NCBI RefSeq assembly: GCF_002086795.1
Contig: NZ_MVIM01000008.1
Coordinates: 1 to 64,000 of the forward strand
DNA from: Mycolicibacterium tusciae
GTDB lineage: Bacteria; Actinomycetota; Actinomycetes; Mycobacteriales; Mycobacteriaceae
DNA length: 64,000 bases
Direction of reading: 5' to 3'
Shown here: positions 61,488 to 64,000 of the stretch, piece after piece
How the letters are laid out: each line of letters starts with the position of its first letter
Position numbering within the stretch: the stretch's first letter is position 1
Notes under the pieces: model-generated
The model's database searches: none
What the model was told of the DNA's origin: nothing
The model's input: only the letters and a program-made list of their open reading frames with translations
Position numbers and translations under genes: made by a program

Positions 61488-61549
61488 GCGTGACTCTGGT
61501 CTTGTCTTGCCAGAACCGGTCAGGCCGGCAGACCAATTTCTTCCTCGCG

Positions 61550-61578
61550 TTGCGGGGGTGGTGCCCGACCGTTATGTT
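61550..61578 (+). promoter_or_regulatory. promoter of porin gene 2
   Basis: TTGCGG (61550-61555), 17-bp spacer, TATGTT (61573-61578): a copy of the porin 1 promoter. The following leader keeps the ATGAGTAAGACGTAA mini-ORF but lacks about 40 nt that are present in the first copy before the conserved AGTGCCAGGCACGAAC. Confidence 0.6.
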
Positions 61579-61701
61579 CCTCGTGTCAACGATGAGTAAG
61601 ACGTAAGACCCGCCTGTGAGGCCTCTCATATGAGTGCCAGGCACGAACAACAAAACACGGTGGTCCACTCAGGGGTCACTGTCGACATAGCTAGGGAGAA
61701 C

Positions 61702-62343
61702 ATGAAGGTATTCAGTCGGGTGCTGATGGCGTTGGTTTTGGCAATCGCCGGAGCCGTCGCGTCTTTGTTCGTGAGCACTGGCACCTCTCACGCCGGGCTG
61801 GACAACGAGCTGAGCCTCGTTGACGGCCAAGACCGGACGCTGACCGTCCAGCAGTGGGACACCTTCCTCAATGGTGTGTTCCCGTTGGACCGCAACCGGC
61901 TGACCCGCGAGTGGTTCCACAGCGGTCGCGCGAAGTACATCGTCGCCGGCGCGGGAGCCGATGAGTTCGAGGGCACCTTGGAGCTGGGTTACCAGATCGG
62001 CTTCCCGTGGTCGCTGGGTGTGGGCATCAACTTCAGCTACACCACCCCCAACATCCTGCTGGACCAGTTCTCGCCGGCAGAGCCGCTGGGACCGGCGTTC
62101 ACCACGCCGAACCTGTTCCCCGGTGTGTCGATCAGCGCTGACCTCGGCAACGGCCCCGGTATCCAGGAAGTCGCCACCTTCTCGGTGGATGTCGCCGGAC
62201 CTTCCGGTGGTGTGGCGGTGTCCAACGCGCACGGCACGGTGACCGGTGCTGCCGGTGGTGTGCTGTTGCGTCCGTTCGCTCGGCTCATCTCGTCGGCTGG
62301 TGACAGCGTCACCACCTACGGCGAGCCCTGGAACATGAACTAA
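61702..62343 (+). CDS. MspA-family porin, copy 2
   Basis: A 213-residue porin: signal peptide 31 residues (four longer than copy 1, through LALVLAIAGAVAS), mature 182 residues. It differs from copy 1 in only a few mature positions, including the constriction loop LLDQFSPAEPLG, where Glu-96 adds a negative charge, and AGADEF for AGAEEF. D90 is kept and D91 is Gln. Both copies share their promoter and leader, so this is a tandem duplication. ATG 61702 has AGGGAG upstream. Confidence 0.96.
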   Translation: MKVFSRVLMALVLAIAGAVASLFVSTGTSHAGLDNELSLVDGQDRTLTVQQWDTFLNGVFPLDRNRLTREWFHSGRAKYIVAGAGADEFEGTLELGYQIGFPWSLGVGINFSYTTPNILLDQFSPAEPLGPAFTTPNLFPGVSISADLGNGPGIQEVATFSVDVAGPSGGVAVSNAHGTVTGAAGGVLLRPFARLISSAGDSVTTYGEPWNMN

Positions 62344-62365
62344 CACCTCTCCCAGGCGTTAAGCG

Positions 62366-62399
62366 AAACAGCCCCCCGGATCATCCGGGGGGCTGTTTT
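62366..62399. terminator. bidirectional terminator between porin 2 and mscL
   Basis: AAACAGCCCCCCGGA (62366-62380), TCA loop, TCCGGGGGGCTGTTT (62384-62398), with one further T before C. A 15-bp perfect stem, ending in a short T run on the plus side and A run on the minus side, so it can serve both convergent genes. Confidence 0.85.
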
Positions 62400-62409
62400 C
62401 GTATGTCGC

Positions 62410-62832
62410 TCAGGTCTTGTCGTTGCTTGTGGTCTCCGCGGTGTCGGTGTCGCGCCCCGGGGTGTCGGCCAGAAGGTTGCGAATCTCGGTGAGCAGTGTC
62501 AGCTCGGTGTCCTGTGCCTGCTCGACTTCGCCCTTCTTGCGCAACCTGTTGTAGGGCAATACGACCAGGAAGTAGACGACGGCAGCGACGAGGATGAAGT
62601 TGATGGCCGCCGAGACCAGGACGTTCAGGTCGATGGTCTGGTCGCCGCCGATGCCGATTCGCAGAATGCCGTAGTCGGAGTCGCCGCCCGCGCCGATCCG
62701 GTTGATGAGCGGCTGGATGACGCTTTCGGTGAACTTGGTGACCAGCGCCGTGAACGCGGTGCCGATGACCACCGCGACCGATAGATCGACGATGTTGCCT
62801 CGGGCGAGAAACTCCTTGAACCCCTTTAACAT
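62410..62832 (-). CDS. mscL: large-conductance mechanosensitive channel MscL
   Basis: A 140-residue channel that opens on hypo-osmotic shock. TM1 is the conserved [23 protein letters not shown] (about 14-37), TM2 is [30 protein letters not shown]. The C-terminal part is a charged helix bundle. ATG 62832 ([12 protein letters not shown]) is chosen because homologues begin there and AAGGGGAAGGAAA lies just upstream; an in-frame ATG at 62865 would add 11 residues. It matches Rv0985c. Confidence 0.95.
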   Translation of the reverse strand: MLKGFKEFLARGNIVDLSVAVVIGTAFTALVTKFTESVIQPLINRIGAGGDSDYGILRIGIGGDQTIDLNVLVSAAINFILVAAVVYFLVVLPYNRLRKKGEVEQAQDTELTLLTEIRNLLADTPGRDTDTAETTSNDKT

Positions 62833-62975
62833 GCGCGCGATTTCCTTCCCCTTGAGCCCGGCCATATGACAGACACTCGACGTTAGTCCTGATGGTCCTG
62901 CGGCACGCGGGGTCCGATGCTAGCTTGCGTGCAGCGGCCAGTTCGGCTGTGCCCGAAATTGGGGGAGGCCTTGCA

Positions 62976-63185
62976 ATGCGGTGGCTGTTTGCGGTGGCAG
63001 CGGGAGTGCTGATCGGCATGTCGGCGATCGCGACGAGTCCGGCCAGCGCGCAACCGGTTCCGCCCCCGCCACCGCCCACGCAACCCGGCTCGTCGAGCAC
63101 CGAGGAGTTGGCCGACATGGTCCTGGATGCGATCGAGCACGATTCGGCCGCGGCCCCGAGCACCACGCCGGTGCCGCAACCCTGA
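62976..63185 (+). CDS. small secreted Pro-rich protein
   Basis: A 69-residue protein. Signal peptide RWLFAVAAGVLIGMSAIATSPASA followed by QPVPPPPPPTQPGSSSTEELADMVLDAIEHD and a Ala/Pro tail. GGGGGAGG lies 8 nt before ATG 62976. Short exported Pro-rich proteins are common in mycobacteria; function unknown. It is divergent from mscL and convergent with the SAF-domain gene. Confidence 0.6.
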   Translation: MRWLFAVAAGVLIGMSAIATSPASAQPVPPPPPPTQPGSSSTEELADMVLDAIEHDSAAAPSTTPVPQP

Positions 63186-63205
63186 CGCGCTCAGTGGAAG
63201 GTAGC

Positions 63206-63868
63206 TCAGTGAAAAGTAACGGTGACGGTCTGCACCAGCGCCGCGCCCGCCGCCTTGTTCGCGTCGTGAGCCGGCAGGGCGACAAGCACCACACGATCAC
63301 CTCCGCCGCCCGCCCCTGTCGATTTCGGGGATACCAGGACCACGACGGCGTCGGTTGCCACGACCGCGGGCTCGGCGTCGGCGCCAACGCCCGCATCGGC
63401 TCCGGCGCCAAGTACATCAACCACGTCCCCCGGCCGGATCAGGTCGAGTAGGGCTGTGTCGTCAAGGTGGAGCGGAACGATGCGCGCATTGGGGCCCGCC
63501 GCCGATTCGGCCAGCCGCGGTCCCAGCAACCGCACGTCGGTCAGCGCCTCGCCGCGGCGCGCCGGGCCGGCCAGCGTCGCGCCGACCACGACCGTGAGAT
63601 CTGTCTGGAATCCATCGGGAACCGTTGTCGCCAAACGGGTTTCGACGCGGACATCGTCCGCGCTGAGTTCGATGCCCGGCGCCAGATCCCGGGCGGCAAC
63701 GACGATGTCGGTGCGCTCGTGCGCCGGGTCGGGCCGAAGCGCCGCGACGGCAGCCAGGATCACGAGAGCGCCGGCGGCGACCCGCCGGGCCGCCGCGGTG
63801 CGTGACCAGTCGGGGCGCAGACGATCGACGAGTCGGCTCAGCGCCGTCGGGTTGAGCGATTCCCCCAT
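63206..63868 (-). CDS. SAF-domain membrane protein (CpaB/RcpC-like)
   Basis: A 220-residue protein. A basic N-tail leads to one membrane helix (about 28-46, RVAAGALVILAAVAALRP). The SAF domain (about 52-115) has VVAARDLAPGIELSADDVRVETRLA and GPARRGEALTDVRL. The RcpC-like C-part ends AGAALVQTVTVTFH. Homologues in pilus systems assemble Flp pili, but no pilus genes are near; here it is likely a stand-alone membrane protein of unknown function. It is followed on the minus strand by nothing of the same direction but mscL, with the small secreted gene between. Confidence 0.8.
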   Translation of the reverse strand: MGESLNPTALSRLVDRLRPDWSRTAAARRVAAGALVILAAVAALRPDPAHERTDIVVAARDLAPGIELSADDVRVETRLATTVPDGFQTDLTVVVGATLAGPARRGEALTDVRLLGPRLAESAAGPNARIVPLHLDDTALLDLIRPGDVVDVLGAGADAGVGADAEPAVVATDAVVVLVSPKSTGAGGGGDRVVLVALPAHDANKAAGAALVQTVTVTFH

Positions 63869-63929
63869 ACCGCCAAACTAGGCAGCCGAGGAGGGTGATG
63901 GCGCGGTCTGACGACGCGCCTGTGGATAA

Positions 63930-64000
63930 CTAGCTCGATGCCGCCGCGGCGGGCGCCGAACTCGACGAGCCGGAGCTCGAGTCGCTGGACGACTTCGAGG
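63930..64000 (-). CDS. C-terminal end of FmdB-type zinc ribbon protein (partial)
   Basis: Reading from the right edge on the minus strand, 23 codons encode a Ser/Ala tail, SKSSSDSSSGSSSSAPAAAA then SS and a TAG stop at 63930-63932. FmdB-family zinc ribbon proteins such as Rv0991c end with such a Ser-rich low-complexity tail and stand next to this region in M. tuberculosis. The zinc ribbon lies outside the window. It is upstream of and probably co-oriented with the SAF gene (61 bp apart). Confidence 0.6.
   Translation of the reverse strand, partial: SKSSSDSSSGSSSSAPAAAASS

Noticed and set aside
63206..63868. Flp pilus assembly gene cpaB
   Set aside because: Only the SAF/RcpC-like domain is present; no other pilus genes are in the window, so the pilus role was not claimed.

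Overview
The window is high-GC actinobacterial DNA. Its gene content and order point to a rapidly growing mycobacterium (Mycolicibacterium type). From memory of the M. tuberculosis map, most of it runs parallel to Rv0938-Rv0991c: ligD, an LLM oxidoreductase, fpg, an SDR, pgi, chorismate mutase, uvrD1, an M23 peptidase, sucCD, LLM, Rv0954, perM, purN-purH, AAA/VWA, DUF1707, echA7-fadE12-accA2-accD2-fadE13-atuA, rpmF, mprA-mprB-pepD-moaB2, mscL, SAF and FmdB. Two tandem MspA-type porins, which slow growers lack, sit between moaB2 and mscL, as in fast growers.

Layout. 1-9.2 kb: a possible transposase tail at the edge, a DUF222/HNH protein, DNA ligase D, then a signalling block. The block holds a PknK-like kinase with a Kelch sensor (interrupted by a -1 frameshift), an FHA-HTH regulator and a membrane protein with three TVRL motifs. 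9.2-19.9 kb: an Ntn hydrolase, a glycosyltransferase, an LLM enzyme with a KstR box, an MFS transporter, an AurF-type diiron oxygenase, cobF, Fpg glycosylase, secreted chorismate mutase, an SDR and a small XRE/membrane pair. 19.9-34.9 kb: pgi, a gabD-type dehydrogenase, an acyltransferase, cytosolic chorismate mutase behind an aromatic leader peptide, uvrD1, a divisome or wall peptidase region, sucCD, a thiolase-like gene, a second KstR-boxed LLM gene and a decayed LLM pseudogene. 34.9-47 kb: the Rv0954-perM-purN-purH run, a MoxR-type AAA/VWA pair, a DUF1707 protein preceded by 32-bp repeats, a GT39-like membrane protein and a repetitive secreted protein. 47-55.6 kb: a tightly overlapping minus-strand acyl-CoA operon (atuA, fadE13, accD2, accA2, fadE12, echA7). 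55.7-64 kb: rpmF, the MprAB-PepD envelope-stress system, moaB2, a 51-aa gene behind a perfect CRP palindrome, the duplicated porins, mscL, a small secreted protein, an SAF-domain protein and the end of an FmdB-type protein.

Most notable are three items. The first is a complete-looking Phe/Tyr attenuator (MQQGRFFYGYRPEVPVV leader, three mutually exclusive pairings, terminator-like stem) ahead of chorismate mutase at 25.5 kb. The second is the kinase-Kelch / FHA regulator / TVRL-repeat membrane protein module at 4.2-9.0 kb. The third is a chain of short upstream ORFs made by 32-bp repeats before the DUF1707 gene. All functional assignments rest on reading motifs and recalled homologues; no searches were run.
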